A model generated the notes under the pieces. It worked only from the letters and a program-made list of their open reading frames with translations. It was not told where the DNA came from and did no database searches. A stretch of DNA of 64,000 bases, from positions 1-64,000 of the forward strand of contig NZ_LANA01000001.1 of NCBI RefSeq assembly GCF_012932795.1, in the 5' to 3' direction. Positions within the stretch are counted from its first letter, which is position 1, and each line of letters begins with the position of its first letter. The position numbers and the translations under genes are program-made. The DNA comes from Candidatus Pelagibacter communis (lineage in GTDB: Bacteria; Pseudomonadota; Alphaproteobacteria; Pelagibacterales; Pelagibacteraceae). Of the stretch, positions 36,901-46,884 are shown piece after piece.

Positions 36901-37858
36901 TAGTCCAATCCTAGTTGTTTCAGGTGAACCATTTAGCGTATTTATTGAAATTTTTTTAAAGTGTTTGAAAAAAAATAAATTTAAAAAAAAAATTATTCTA
37001 ATTGTTTCTAAAAAACTTTTTATGAAGCAAATGAAATCATTGGGTTTTAATTTTGATATAAACTCAATAGATATTAACAATATTAATGAGCAAAATTTAT
37101 ACAAAAAAAAAATTAATATAATTGATGTCAATTTTGTATTCAAAAATAGTTTTGAAAGGATTACAAATAAATCAAATAAATATATCAATGAATGCTTTGT
37201 TGTTGCTTTAAAGCTTCTTGAAACCAAAAAATTTTCAGGTTTGATAAATGGTCCTATATCCAAAAAAAATTTTTTAAAAGGTAAGTTTTTAGGCATTACA
37301 GAATATCTGGCAGAAAAAACTAAAAAAAAAAATGAAGTTGCAATGTTAATTTACAATAAAAAATTATCTGTGAGTCCTATCACTACCCATCTGCCATTAA
37401 AAGATGTTCATAAAAATTTATCTAAAAAAAAAATTATTAAGCATATTTTTTTAATCAACCAATTTTACAAAAAACACTTTAAAAAGAATGCTAAAATTGC
37501 AATAACTGGATTGAATCCACATTGTGAAAGTAATTTCAAAAATAGTGAGGAAAAAAGATATATTAAACCAGCAATTAACACTCTAATTAAAAAGAATTAT
37601 AAAATTAAAGGTCCTTTTCCTGCAGATACAATCTTTATGAAAGAACAATCTAAAAATTATGATGTAATTGTGGGCATGTATCATGACCAAGTACTAGCAC
37701 CAATGAAGACTTTATTTGACTTTGATGCGATTAATATAACTTTAGGCCTCCCTTTTATTAGAATTTCACCAGATCATGGACCTAACCATATTATGCTTGG
37801 TAAAAATTTATCTAATCCAAAGAGCTTAATACAAGCTTTAAAGTTTTTAGATAAATAA
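36893..37858 (+). CDS. pdxA: 4-hydroxythreonine-4-phosphate dehydrogenase
   Basis: A 321-residue PdxA of pyridoxal phosphate synthesis. The family signature is visible: SGLINGPISKKNFL, ITTHLPLKDV, ITGLNPHCES, the metal-binding VGMYHDQVLAPMKTL and ISPDHGPNHIMLGK. It overlaps surA by eight bases and abuts rsmA, the standard surA-pdxA-rsmA order. Confidence 0.95.
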   Translation: MNNSPILVVSGEPFSVFIEIFLKCLKKNKFKKKIILIVSKKLFMKQMKSLGFNFDINSIDINNINEQNLYKKKINIIDVNFVFKNSFERITNKSNKYINECFVVALKLLETKKFSGLINGPISKKNFLKGKFLGITEYLAEKTKKKNEVAMLIYNKKLSVSPITTHLPLKDVHKNLSKKKIIKHIFLINQFYKKHFKKNAKIAITGLNPHCESNFKNSEEKRYIKPAINTLIKKNYKIKGPFPADTIFMKEQSKNYDVIVGMYHDQVLAPMKTLFDFDAINITLGLPFIRISPDHGPNHIMLGKNLSNPKSLIQALKFLDK

Positions 37859-38647
37859 ATGTTTATTAAACCAAAAAAAAGTTTGGGTCAAAATTTTTTA
37901 ATAGATCGTACTGTTTTAGAGCAGATAATTGATACAGTTGAAATTACAAATAAAGAAGTTTTAGAAATAGGTCCTGGTAGTGGAAATTTAACCGCTTATA
38001 TATTAAAAAAAAAACCAAAGAAAATTTATGTAATCGAAAAAGATAATGATCTAGTATTATTATTAAAAGATAAATTTACTAGCGAAATCGATATTATTAA
38101 CGAAGATGTTTTAAAGGTACCAGAAGATGAAATTTCTGATGAAAAACTAATTGTATTCGGAAACTTACCTTATAATATTTCAACTGAAATTCTTTCAAAA
38201 TGGATAATAAATCTTAATAAAAATTTTTGGTTTGAGAGTTTAGTTTTAATGTTTCAAAAAGAAGTTGCTGAAAGAATTATTGCAGAGTCAAATACCTCAA
38301 AATATGGGAGATTATCTATTCTATCTGTTTGGAAAATGAACATAAAAAAAATAATAGATATTAAACCGCATAGCTTTTCACCACGTCCAAAAATTGACAG
38401 TACCCTCCTACTATTTACCCCAAGAGTAAATTTTTTTGAATTAAAAGATCCTAAGAATCTTGAAATGATCACAAGAGTTTTTTTTAACCAACGAAGAAAA
38501 ATGCTTAAAAAGCCTTTTAACCAAATATTTAGAGATGCTAAAAAAATTGCTGAAAAATTTAATATAGACTTAAATCTCAGACCACAAAATCTAACACCTG
38601 AGATTTACTTTAAGCTTGTTAAAGAATACGAAAGTTTAAATTGTTAA
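37859..38647 (+). CDS. rsmA: 16S rRNA dimethyladenosine transferase
   Basis: A 262-residue KsgA/RsmA that dimethylates the two adenines of the 16S 3' hairpin. Motifs: [34 protein letters not shown] for AdoMet and [13 protein letters not shown] with the catalytic NLPY. It directly follows pdxA. The 3' end overlaps gmk on the opposite strand by 12 bases. Confidence 0.97.
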   Translation: MFIKPKKSLGQNFLIDRTVLEQIIDTVEITNKEVLEIGPGSGNLTAYILKKKPKKIYVIEKDNDLVLLLKDKFTSEIDIINEDVLKVPEDEISDEKLIVFGNLPYNISTEILSKWIINLNKNFWFESLVLMFQKEVAERIIAESNTSKYGRLSILSVWKMNIKKIIDIKPHSFSPRPKIDSTLLLFTPRVNFFELKDPKNLEMITRVFFNQRRKMLKKPFNQIFRDAKKIAEKFNIDLNLRPQNLTPEIYFKLVKEYESLNC

Positions 38648-39268
38648 TTTATTAACATGCTTTCTAATATACTCTTTATCATAGTCTTTTGAACCATTTT
38701 TCATTTCTGCATCAATTAATTTGTTAATCTTAGAATAACATTCGTCAAGATTATCATTAATTATGACATAGTCATAATTAATCCAATGCAAGACATCTCT
38801 ACTGAATTCTTTCATACGTTCTGCTACAATCAATTTATCTTTCATATCCCTATTGGAAAGTCTGTCAAATAAAACTTCTTTGCTTGGCGGAAGTATAAAA
38901 AAAGTAATCAATTTATAATTTAATTTTTTATTTTTAATTTGATCAGCTCCTTGCCAATCAATATCAAATATTACGTTCTCACCTTTTTCTAATTTCTCTA
39001 TGACAGGTGTTCTTGTTGTTCCATAAAAGTGATTAAAAACTTTTGCATATTCTAGAAATTCTTCATTTTTAATAAGAGTCTCAAATTTTGGATGGCTAAC
39101 AAAATAATAATCTGTGTCAGCAACTTCGCTTGGTCTTGCTTTACGAGTAGTGTGTGATATTGAAATTTGAAATTTTTTATTTTTTGAAAGAAGTTTTACT
39201 AATGTTGTTTTACCTGCCCCAGATGGGGATGATAAAATTACCATTATCCCATCTTTTTTTTTGGACAT
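38636..39268 (-). CDS. gmk: Guanylate kinase
   Basis: A 210-residue guanylate kinase, converting GMP to GDP. Walker A is [18 protein letters not shown], followed by [20 protein letters not shown] for GMP binding and [15 protein letters not shown]. It is placed after acpP at the end of the fatty-acid gene run, ten bases downstream, and is likely cotranscribed with it. Confidence 0.97.
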   Translation of the reverse strand: MSKKKDGIMVILSSPSGAGKTTLVKLLSKNKKFQISISHTTRKARPSEVADTDYYFVSHPKFETLIKNEEFLEYAKVFNHFYGTTRTPVIEKLEKGENVIFDIDWQGADQIKNKKLNYKLITFFILPPSKEVLFDRLSNRDMKDKLIVAERMKEFSRDVLHWINYDYVIINDNLDECYSKINKLIDAEMKNGSKDYDKEYIRKHVNKLTI

Positions 39269-39278
39269 TTAAATAGAT

Positions 39279-39518
39279 TTAATTTGCCTTGCCTTCAATA
39301 AACTTAATTGCATCACCAACGGTAAGGATTTTTTCAGCTTGACTGTCTGAAATCTCAGATCCAAACTCCTCTTCAAAGGCCATTACCAATTCAACTGTAT
39401 CTAAACTGTCAGCTCCAAGGTCATCAATGAAACTCGAGTCCTCTTGAACTTTTGCTTCATCAATCCCTAAATGGTCTGCAACAATTTTTTTAACTTTGCT
39501 TGAAATATCATCTGACAT
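39279..39518 (-). CDS. acpP: Acyl carrier protein
   Basis: A 79-residue acidic acyl carrier protein. The phosphopantetheine serine sits in [21 protein letters not shown] good ribosome site (AAAAGGAAC) precedes the ATG. A TTGACA/TAATAA promoter-like pair overlaps the end of fabG, which suggests extra transcription for this highly used protein. No fabF follows; gmk does instead. Confidence 0.98.
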   Translation of the reverse strand: MSDDISSKVKKIVADHLGIDEAKVQEDSSFIDDLGADSLDTVELVMAFEEEFGSEISDSQAEKILTVGDAIKFIEGKAN

Positions 39519-39543
39519 ATTGTTCCTTTTTAGTTATATTTCG

Positions 39544-39571
39544 TTATTAGTTTAAAAAGTGACTTTGTCAA
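39544..39571 (-). promoter_or_regulatory. Candidate sigma-70 promoter for acpP
   Basis: On the minus strand TTGACA (39571-39566, overlapping the fabG stop codon) is followed after 16 bases by TAATAA (39549-39544), then about 25 bases to the acpP ATG. The -35 is perfect and the -10 is near consensus. An internal promoter would allow acpP to be expressed above fabD-fabG. Confidence 0.45.
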
Positions 39572-40305
39572 CCCAAATACATGCCTCCATTTACATGTAA
39601 TGTCTCGCCATTTATATAGTCTGATTGATCAGAGCTTAAAAAAACCACTGCATTTGCTATATCTTCTGGTTTGCCCAATCTATTAGATGGAATTTTAGCA
39701 ATTATTAATTCTTTGTGCTTTTCGTCAATTTGATCTGTCATTGCAGTGCTTATAAATCCAGGTGATATGCAATTAACATTTATGTTTTTTTTAGCATACT
39801 CTATTGCTAAACTTTTTGACATAGCAACAATTCCTGCTTTTGAAGCTGTATAGTTTGCCTGACCAGCATTTCCTGTATGTCCAACTACAGAAGTAATATT
39901 GATAATTTTTCCACATTTATTTTTAAGCATTTTTTTTATAGAAAATTTGCACATTAAAAAAGTTGAGGTCAAATTTATATCTATAACCTTTGTCCACTCC
40001 TCTAAATTCATTCTAATTGTTAAATTATCTTTTGTGATACCAGCATTGTTAATTATACAATCAAGTGATCCACCTAAACTTTCTGTTGCATTGTTTATAA
40101 ATTCTTCAATCTTTTCGTGTTGGGAGATATCAAATTTAAGTATCTCAATATTGTTAAATTTTGACTTTAATTCTTCAAGTTTTTCAATTCTTGTACCAGT
40201 TGCTAAAATATTAGCACCATTTTTGTGTAGCTTTTCAACTATCGACTGGCCAATTCCACCTGATGCACCTGTGATTATAATTCTTTTATTTTTTAAGCTA
40301 GTCAT
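39568..40305 (-). CDS. fabG: 3-oxoacyl-[acyl-carrier-protein] reductase
   Basis: A 245-residue SDR reductase of fatty-acid elongation. TGASGGIGQSIVEKL is the NADPH loop, NNAGITKDN the structural motif, and ITSVVGHTGNAGQANYTASKAG supplies the Ser, Tyr and Lys of the catalytic site. Ending (NGETLHVNGGMYLG) is typical FabG. It overlaps fabD by eight bases. Confidence 0.96.
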   Translation of the reverse strand: MTSLKNKRIIITGASGGIGQSIVEKLHKNGANILATGTRIEKLEELKSKFNNIEILKFDISQHEKIEEFINNATESLGGSLDCIINNAGITKDNLTIRMNLEEWTKVIDINLTSTFLMCKFSIKKMLKNKCGKIINITSVVGHTGNAGQANYTASKAGIVAMSKSLAIEYAKKNINVNCISPGFISTAMTDQIDEKHKELIIAKIPSNRLGKPEDIANAVVFLSSDQSDYINGETLHVNGGMYLG

Positions 40306-41230
40306 TAATATTAATTAACTTTATATCTTCTTCTGTGTTTATTGCACTAACTTTTACACTTTTGTCTATTCTCTTTATTAAACCTGACAAAACTTTACCT
40401 GGTCCTATTTCAATAAATTGATTTACACCTTTATTCATCATTAACAAAACACTTTCTCTCCAACGAACTCTACTTTCGATTTGCTGAACTAATAAATCTT
40501 TTAATTCATTCGAATTTATTATTTCTTTTCCAGTTACATTAGAAATTAAAATATTTTTAGGCTCTTTAAAATCTAATTTTGCTATCTCTTCGCGCATTAT
40601 AAGTGTTGCTTTGTTCATTAATTTACAATGAAATGGTGCACTTACAGGAAGTTTAATATTTTTAATATTTGCAGACTTAAGGTCAACCATCATTTTTTCT
40701 AAATCCTGCATATTTCCACTTAGTACTATTTGACCTAAAGAATTGTCATTAGCAATATAGCACTCATAATTATTTTTATTTTCATTTATAATTTTTTCTA
40801 CAGTTTCAATTTCAGAGCCTAACACCGCAACCATTCCACCCACTCCTTTGGGCACCGAACTTTGCATGGCCTTTCCTCTTATCTTTAATATCTTTAAAGT
40901 ATCTGAAAATGATAGCGCTTCAGCTGAGGCTAGTGCTGAATATTCACCAAGCGAATGTCCCGCAAAAAAACTTGCTTTATTTAGATTAATGTTAAATTCT
41001 TTTTTAATCAGTTTAAATATTAAGTAACTTATTAAAAATATAGCCGGCTGAGTATTTTCTGTTAAATCTAGATCCTCTTTAGGCCCTTTAAGAATAAGAT
41101 TTGACAATGAAAAACCTAATGTGTCGTCTGCTTCATTGAATAATTCACGGACTAGAGAGTATTTTTCATGAAAGTCCTTACCCATACCAACTAATTGTGA
41201 GCCCTGACCTGGAAAAATAACAGAAAACAT
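40298..41230 (-). CDS. fabD: Malonyl-CoA:ACP transacylase
   Basis: A 310-residue FabD: VIFPGQGSQLVGMGKDF at the N terminus, the serine nucleophile in FAGHSLGEYSALASAEAL (near residue 92), and the later histidine in VSAPFHCKLM. It transfers malonyl from CoA to ACP. It leads the leftward fabD-fabG-acpP-gmk run and is divergent from rpsF. Confidence 0.97.
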   Translation of the reverse strand: MFSVIFPGQGSQLVGMGKDFHEKYSLVRELFNEADDTLGFSLSNLILKGPKEDLDLTENTQPAIFLISYLIFKLIKKEFNINLNKASFFAGHSLGEYSALASAEALSFSDTLKILKIRGKAMQSSVPKGVGGMVAVLGSEIETVEKIINENKNNYECYIANDNSLGQIVLSGNMQDLEKMMVDLKSANIKNIKLPVSAPFHCKLMNKATLIMREEIAKLDFKEPKNILISNVTGKEIINSNELKDLLVQQIESRVRWRESVLLMMNKGVNQFIEIGPGKVLSGLIKRIDKSVKVSAINTEEDIKLININD

Positions 41231-41275
41231 TTAATTATTTAAATTTTATAATGGTTTTAAGTGTTGTAATTCAAT

Positions 41276-41284
41276 TGTTATAAT
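41276..41284 (+). promoter_or_regulatory. Extended -10 promoter candidate for rpsF
   Basis: TGT followed by TATAAT (41279-41284) forms an extended -10 element 32 bases before the rpsF ATG. No good -35 is visible at 17 bases, which is common with an extended -10. This would drive the rpsF-rpsR-rplI ribosomal operon. Confidence 0.45.
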
Positions 41285-41316
41285 AGTATATCCTCAATTT
41301 TTATTAAAGAACAATT

Positions 41317-41682
41317 ATGAATTTATACGAACATACGATTGTAGCAAGACAAGACACAAGTCCAGCTCAAATTAAACAATTAACAGAAAAATATTCTAAA
41401 ATTGTTGAGAAAAATGAAGGTGAAATAGTTCAAACTGAAAAATGGGGGCTATTAAATTTAGCCTATGATATAAAAAAAAATAGAAAAGGAAGCTACATAC
41501 ACTTCAAAATAAAGGGTTCAGGAAAAATTATTGCAGAATTAGAAAAAAATGAAATTATCGATAAAAACCTTTTGAGATATATGACTGTTAAAGTTAAAAA
41601 GTTTGATTTAGAGGCAAAATATTTTTTAAAAAAAGAAGAATTTGAAAAGAAAGAATATAAGAAAGATTATAATAAAGGTTAA
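41317..41682 (+). CDS. rpsF: 30S ribosomal protein S6
   Basis: A 121-residue S6: [19 protein letters not shown] at the N terminus and [20 protein letters not shown] in the core, with a Lys/Glu-rich C-terminal tail. It binds S18 in the 30S platform. It starts the conserved rpsF-rpsR-rplI run followed by dnaB. Confidence 0.97.
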   Translation: MNLYEHTIVARQDTSPAQIKQLTEKYSKIVEKNEGEIVQTEKWGLLNLAYDIKKNRKGSYIHFKIKGSGKIIAELEKNEIIDKNLLRYMTVKVKKFDLEAKYFLKKEEFEKKEYKKDYNKG

Positions 41683-41684
41683 TT

Positions 41685-41960
41685 ATGCCATCAAAAAAAA
41701 GAGTTGGAAATAAAAGAGGTAACCAAAGCAATTTTGCAAAACTAAGTATATTTCAACCAAACAAATATAAATTTAAAAAATCGTGCCCATTGTCATTAAA
41801 GGGCGCCCCAGAGGTCGATTATAAAAATATAAAATTACTCAAAAAATATATGTCTGAAAATGGTAAAATTTTACCTTCAAGAATTACAAATGTTTGTCAA
41901 AAGAAACAAAGAGAATTGTCTCTTTCTATTAAAAGAGCTAGAAACTTAGCGTTGATATAA
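41685..41960 (+). CDS. rpsR: 30S ribosomal protein S18
   Basis: A 91-residue S18 with an N-terminal basic extension. The core [12 protein letters not shown]-type region appears as [20 protein letters not shown], followed by [27 protein letters not shown]. It lies two bases after rpsF and directly before rplI. Confidence 0.96.
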   Translation: MPSKKRVGNKRGNQSNFAKLSIFQPNKYKFKKSCPLSLKGAPEVDYKNIKLLKKYMSENGKILPSRITNVCQKKQRELSLSIKRARNLALI

Positions 41961-42419
41961 ATGAAAGTTATACTTTTAGAAAATTTAAGAAGAATTGGCT
42001 CAATAGGAGAAGTCATAGATGTAAAAAGAGGTTTTGCAAGAAATTATTTAATTTCAAATAAAAAAGCTCTTTATGCTTCTAAAGAAAATATTGCTGAAGT
42101 TGAAAAAATTAAAACTGAATTAGGAAAAAAAGATGCTGACAAAAAAAAGGAAGCAAAAAAAATTTCAGAACAAATAAATAATAAAGAGTTTGCAATTAAA
42201 AAGTTAAGTACCGAAAATAAAGAGCTTTACGGTTCTGTTAAACCAACAGAAATTTCAAAATTGATACAAGAAAATGAAAAATTAGATATTAAACCATCAA
42301 TGATTCAACCTTTAACTGAAATTAAATCACTTGGAAAATTTAAAGTAAAAATTATTTTACACTCCGAAATAGAATCAGAAATTACAATCAATGTAATTAC
42401 GTCAGAAACTATTCAATAA
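41961..42419 (+). CDS. rplI: 50S ribosomal protein L9
   Basis: A 152-residue L9: MKVILLENLRRIGSIGEVID, then VKRGFARNYLISNKKALYAS is the rRNA-binding N domain, followed by the long connecting helix rich in Lys/Glu/Ala and a C domain. It ends the ribosomal run; dnaB follows after 68 bases. Confidence 0.97.
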   Translation: MKVILLENLRRIGSIGEVIDVKRGFARNYLISNKKALYASKENIAEVEKIKTELGKKDADKKKEAKKISEQINNKEFAIKKLSTENKELYGSVKPTEISKLIQENEKLDIKPSMIQPLTEIKSLGKFKVKIILHSEIESEITINVITSETIQ

Positions 42420-42487
42420 TTATACAATTTTTTCCCCAACATAAATTTGCTATTTTCTTAAATTTTATTTTAAGTTAAAATTTATTA

Positions 42488-43903
42488 ATGGATAATAATC
42501 TAAGCATTGTTAAAGACACCTTTAAAGAACTTCCTAATAATATCGAAGCTGAACAAGCTGTAATTGGATCGATATTAGTTCAAAATGAAATATTTGATGA
42601 AATAAATACTATTATTTCTAGCGTGAACTTTTACGATCCCATGCATCAAAGTATTTTTTCAGCAATCGAAAGTCTGATTTATAAAGGCATGCTTGCAAAC
42701 CCAATCACTTTAAAAAATTATTTTGAAAATGAAAAAGATGAATTAAATGTACCTGAATATTTAGTTAAAGTTACAAAATTTTCTACGCCGACGAGACAAG
42801 CAATAGAATATTCAAGAATTATTTATGATATGTTTGTAAGAAGAGAATTAATTAAAATATCTGAAAATACAATTGATGCTGCAAAACTAAATACTCTTGA
42901 TGCTAATGGACAAAATATAATCGAAAATTCAGAGAGATTGTTATTTGATCTTGCTGAAAAAGGGTCTTTCAATTCTTCTTTGGTTAAATTTGATGAAGCT
43001 ATGAAACTAACGATAGAAATGGCAAAAACTGCTTACCAAAATGAAGAGGGGATTGTAGGTGTACCGACGGGTCTGACCGACTTAGATGATAGACTTGGAG
43101 GTCTTCATAACTCTGATCTCATTATTATCGCAGGTCGTCCTTCAATGGGAAAAACCGCTCTGGCAACTAACATAGCCTTTCATGCTGCTGAAAAACTTCT
43201 TCAAAATGGAAAAAAATCTTCAATAGCTTTTTTTTCATTAGAAATGTCATCAGAACAATTGTCAACTAGAATTTTGGCAGAACAAGCTAGAATTAAATCA
43301 AATGATATAAGAAGAGGAAAAATTTCTGATGAACAATTTGATAAATTTATAGAAACATCAAAAAATATATCTGAACTTCCTTTGTTTATAGATGAAACTC
43401 CAGCCATCAGTATTGCTGCAATGAGTAACCGGGCAAGAAGAATTAAAAGATTGTGGGGTTTGGAAATGATTATTGTAGATTATATTCAATTAATGACAGG
43501 CTCTATTAATAATAGAGATGGAAGAGTTCAGGAAATTTCACAAATAACCCAAGGTCTCAAAGCAATCGCCAAAGAGTTAAGAGTTCCAGTCGTGGCATTG
43601 TCTCAGTTGTCTCGAGCTGTAGAACAAAGAGATGATCATAAACCCCAATTATCAGATTTAAGAGAGTCAGGTTCGATAGAGCAAGATGCTGATGTTGTAA
43701 TGTTTGTTTATAGAGCAGCCTATTATTTGCAAAGAAAAGAACCACAGGCCGCAACTGTTGAACATGCTGAATGGCAAGCAAAAATGAGTGAGATCGCACA
43801 TTTGGCCCAAATTATGATTGCTAAACAAAGACACGGCCCAATAGGGAATATTGACTTAGAGTTTGAAGAAATGTTTACTAAATTTAAAGATTTACAGAAA
43901 TAA
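42488..43903 (+). CDS. dnaB: Replicative DNA helicase
   Basis: A 471-residue DnaB. The N-terminal domain begins LPNNIEAEQAVIGSIL. Walker A is AGRPSMGKTALATNIAF, Walker B MIIVDYIQLMTG, and QLSRAVEQRDDHKPQLSDLR includes the arginine-finger region. No intein is present, and length is normal. The gene position after rplI is standard. Confidence 0.97.
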   Translation: MDNNLSIVKDTFKELPNNIEAEQAVIGSILVQNEIFDEINTIISSVNFYDPMHQSIFSAIESLIYKGMLANPITLKNYFENEKDELNVPEYLVKVTKFSTPTRQAIEYSRIIYDMFVRRELIKISENTIDAAKLNTLDANGQNIIENSERLLFDLAEKGSFNSSLVKFDEAMKLTIEMAKTAYQNEEGIVGVPTGLTDLDDRLGGLHNSDLIIIAGRPSMGKTALATNIAFHAAEKLLQNGKKSSIAFFSLEMSSEQLSTRILAEQARIKSNDIRRGKISDEQFDKFIETSKNISELPLFIDETPAISIAAMSNRARRIKRLWGLEMIIVDYIQLMTGSINNRDGRVQEISQITQGLKAIAKELRVPVVALSQLSRAVEQRDDHKPQLSDLRESGSIEQDADVVMFVYRAAYYLQRKEPQAATVEHAEWQAKMSEIAHLAQIMIAKQRHGPIGNIDLEFEEMFTKFKDLQK

Positions 43904-43946
43904 TAAAGATACTCAAATTAATTATTATCTAATATAAATAGTATTA

Positions 43947-46331
43947 ATGTTATCTCATTTTTATGAAAACGCTGTCTTAAAAAATCCTAAGTCAATTTTT
44001 ATACTACTTTTAATTACATTATTAAGTTTTGGTTATTTCTCTAAAGACTTTAGATTGGATGCTTCTTCTGATACCCTGTTAATTGAAGGAGACCCAGATC
44101 TTGAATATTTAAAAGAAATTACCCAGAGGTATGGCTCAAAAGAATTTTTAGTTTTAACCTACACTCCTAATGAGGGAATGATTTCGGAATCTTCAATTAA
44201 CAACCTTTTAAGTTTGAAGTATAAAATTCAAAGTTTAGACTGGGTTCATAGTGTTATTACATTATTAGATATTCCCTTACTCAACAACTCTGAAGCTCCT
44301 TTACAAGAAAGATTAGAAAGCTTTAAAACATTAAAAGATAAAAATGTCGACACAGAAAGAGGATTTAAAGAAATACTCGATAGCCCAGTCTTTAGAAATT
44401 TTGTTATTAGTGAAGACGGTAAAACAAGCGGTATAATTGTTTATATCAAAAAAGATGAATTAAAAGATGTTAAGAATAAGACAGAAAAGGAAATAGAATT
44501 ATTTAAAGAAACTCTAAAGAAAAAAAATCATGAAAACATTAATCAAATAAGAGAAGTAATTAAAAGTTACAAAGATATTGGAAGAGTTTATTTGGGGGGT
44601 ATTCCAATGATTGCTGATGACATGATGTCATTTATTAAAAGCGATATAATTGTTTTTGGTTTAGGTGTTCTTCTCTTTATAATTGTAACACTATGGTTTA
44701 TATTTAAAAAAGTAATTTGGATTATAGTACCAATCAGCAGTTGCTTCTTTTCAGTTGTAATTATGGTGGGTCTTCTTGGTCTTTTAGGTTGGAAAGTTAC
44801 TGTTATTTCATCAAACTTTATTGCGCTAATGCTAATTTTAACTATGGCAATGAATATTCATATGAGTACTCGTTTTTTACAATTAAGAAGTGACTTTCCA
44901 AGCTTGGATAACTTTGAAATTATTTCGATGACAACTAAAAAAATGTTTTGGCCAATTATTTATACAGTTCTTACAACTGTATGTGCTTTCTTATCTTTAA
45001 TTTTTAGTGGTATTAAACCCATTATAGATTTTGGTTGGATGATGACACTTGGTTTAATTACATCTTTTGTAATCACATTCAGTCTACTTCCTACGCTTTT
45101 AGGGTTCATGTCTAGTAATAATATAAAGATTAAAGAAGAAAATGACTCAAAAATTACTTATTTTTTTGGAAAAATTGCTACAAATAATAAAAATTCTATT
45201 TTTATAATTACCACACTAGTTATTATCTTAAGTGTTATTGGTATAAGTCGCCTTGAAGTGGAGAATAGTTTTATAAATTACTTTAATAAAAATACCGAAA
45301 TATATAAAGGCATGAAGCTTATAGATGAAAATTTAGGTGGCACTACTCCTTTAGAAGTTATTTTAAAATTTTCGGATAATGTAGAAGTAAAGACAGATGA
45401 AGATGATGAATTTGAAGACTGGGAAGATAGTGAAAGTCAAGATGATGAAAAATATTGGTTTACAAAAGATAAGATTGATAAAATTCAAGCAGTTCACAAC
45501 TATTTAGACAGTTTACCAGCTGTTGGAAAAGTTTTATCTTTTAGTTCTATTATAGAAGTTGCAACTCAATTAAATAACAATAAACCCTTAGGAACACTAG
45601 AAATGGGTGTTCTTTATTCAAAAATTCCTGAAAGTATAAAAAAAGATATTATAAATCCTTATATTTCTATCAAGGATAACGAAGCTAGAATAAGCTTAAG
45701 AATTATAGATTCTCAAGATGGTTTACGGAGAAATGATTTAATAAATCAAATAAATTACGACTTAGAAAATAAATTAAAATTAAATAAAGAAGAGTTTAAA
45801 CTTGCTGGTGTTTTAATTCTATTTAACAATTTACTTCAAAGTCTTTTTAAATCTCAAATATTGACATTGGGACTAGTAATGATTGGGATTTTTGTGATGT
45901 TTATAATTTTATTTAGAAACATTAAGCTATCTTTAATTGGAGTAGTACCAAACTTCATTGCTGCTTTTTTTATTTTAGGAATTATTGGCCTACTAGGAAT
46001 ACCTTTGGATATGATGACTATTACAATAGCAGCAATTACTATTGGTATTGCAGTAGATAACAGTATTCACTATATCTACAGATTCAAAGAAGAGTTTTCA
46101 AAAAACAAAAACTATAACGAAACCTTAAAAACTTGTCATTCTACTGTTGGTGTTGCAATACTTAATACATCTATCACAATTGTATTTGGTTTTTCTATTC
46201 TTGTTTTTTCAAAATTTATACCCACTATCTATTTTGGTATATTTACAGGTATAGCAATGTTACTTGCTATGATTTCTGTTTTAACTCTTCTTCCTTCTCT
46301 TATTTTAATAAGTAAACCCTTCGGGAAATAA
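43947..46331 (+). CDS. MMPL/RND-superfamily exporter
   Basis: A 794-residue RND protein in two halves, each with one membrane helix, a periplasmic loop and about five more helices (second-half cores VDNSIHYIYRFKEEF and ITIVFGFSILVF). It lacks the size of AcrB-type pumps and belongs to the MMPL/predicted lipid exporter group. An unusually acidic stretch (DEDDEFEDWEDSESQDDEKYW region, near residues 490-510) lies in the second periplasmic loop. The cargo, possibly a lipid, is not known. Confidence 0.85.
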   Translation: MLSHFYENAVLKNPKSIFILLLITLLSFGYFSKDFRLDASSDTLLIEGDPDLEYLKEITQRYGSKEFLVLTYTPNEGMISESSINNLLSLKYKIQSLDWVHSVITLLDIPLLNNSEAPLQERLESFKTLKDKNVDTERGFKEILDSPVFRNFVISEDGKTSGIIVYIKKDELKDVKNKTEKEIELFKETLKKKNHENINQIREVIKSYKDIGRVYLGGIPMIADDMMSFIKSDIIVFGLGVLLFIIVTLWFIFKKVIWIIVPISSCFFSVVIMVGLLGLLGWKVTVISSNFIALMLILTMAMNIHMSTRFLQLRSDFPSLDNFEIISMTTKKMFWPIIYTVLTTVCAFLSLIFSGIKPIIDFGWMMTLGLITSFVITFSLLPTLLGFMSSNNIKIKEENDSKITYFFGKIATNNKNSIFIITTLVIILSVIGISRLEVENSFINYFNKNTEIYKGMKLIDENLGGTTPLEVILKFSDNVEVKTDEDDEFEDWEDSESQDDEKYWFTKDKIDKIQAVHNYLDSLPAVGKVLSFSSIIEVATQLNNNKPLGTLEMGVLYSKIPESIKKDIINPYISIKDNEARISLRIIDSQDGLRRNDLINQINYDLENKLKLNKEEFKLAGVLILFNNLLQSLFKSQILTLGLVMIGIFVMFIILFRNIKLSLIGVVPNFIAAFFILGIIGLLGIPLDMMTITIAAITIGIAVDNSIHYIYRFKEEFSKNKNYNETLKTCHSTVGVAILNTSITIVFGFSILVFSKFIPTIYFGIFTGIAMLLAMISVLTLLPSLILISKPFGK

Positions 46332-46338
46332 AATTAAC

Positions 46339-46884
46339 ATGCTTGATGCTTTAAAGGACTTTTATGAAGCAATCTCAGTTATAGATTTAATATTTTTAAT
46401 CATCACTATTTTATCTGTGATTAAATGTTATAATAAAGGATTTATTTTAAGTCTACTCTCAGCTTCAAAATGGCTTTTAGCTTACGTTATAACGCTAATT
46501 TTATTTCCTAAAATCAAACCTTATTTTAAAAATATAATTGATAGCGAATATTTACTTGATGTAACATTGGGAGTGACTATTTTTGTTTTAGTGGTCTTTA
46601 TAATATTAGTTGTAAACAAAGGAATAAGTAGAACAATTAATTTTGTTGGACTTGGAAGGCTTGATTCTATCTTTGGGTTATTTTTTGGTTTTATTAGGAG
46701 TTATGTAATTTGTGTTTGTTTATTTTCTGCAGTAGATATTGTCTATAATTATAGTAAATGGCCAATTAATACCAACAAATCATACAGCTTTCCATACATA
46801 GAAAAAGGTAGTATTTATCTAATAAAAGTTTTTCCTAATGAAAAAACATATCAGGATTCTAAAGAAAAAATTGAAGATCTATAA
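46339..46884 (+). CDS. cvpA: CvpA family membrane protein
   Basis: A 181-residue protein with four hydrophobic helices. The first resembles CvpA (SVIDLIFLIITILSVIKCYN, then KGF and SLLSASKW), and GLGRLDSIFGLFFGFIRSYV matches the family's core. CvpA is tied to purF and colicin V in enterobacteria. Here too it precedes and overlaps purF, which supports the name. Confidence 0.88.
   Translation: MLDALKDFYEAISVIDLIFLIITILSVIKCYNKGFILSLLSASKWLLAYVITLILFPKIKPYFKNIIDSEYLLDVTLGVTIFVLVVFIILVVNKGISRTINFVGLGRLDSIFGLFFGFIRSYVICVCLFSAVDIVYNYSKWPINTNKSYSFPYIEKGSIYLIKVFPNEKTYQDSKEKIEDL

Noticed and set aside
43557-43799. 80-residue minus-strand frame inside dnaB
   Set aside because: Antisense to conserved helicase motifs, with no independent support.
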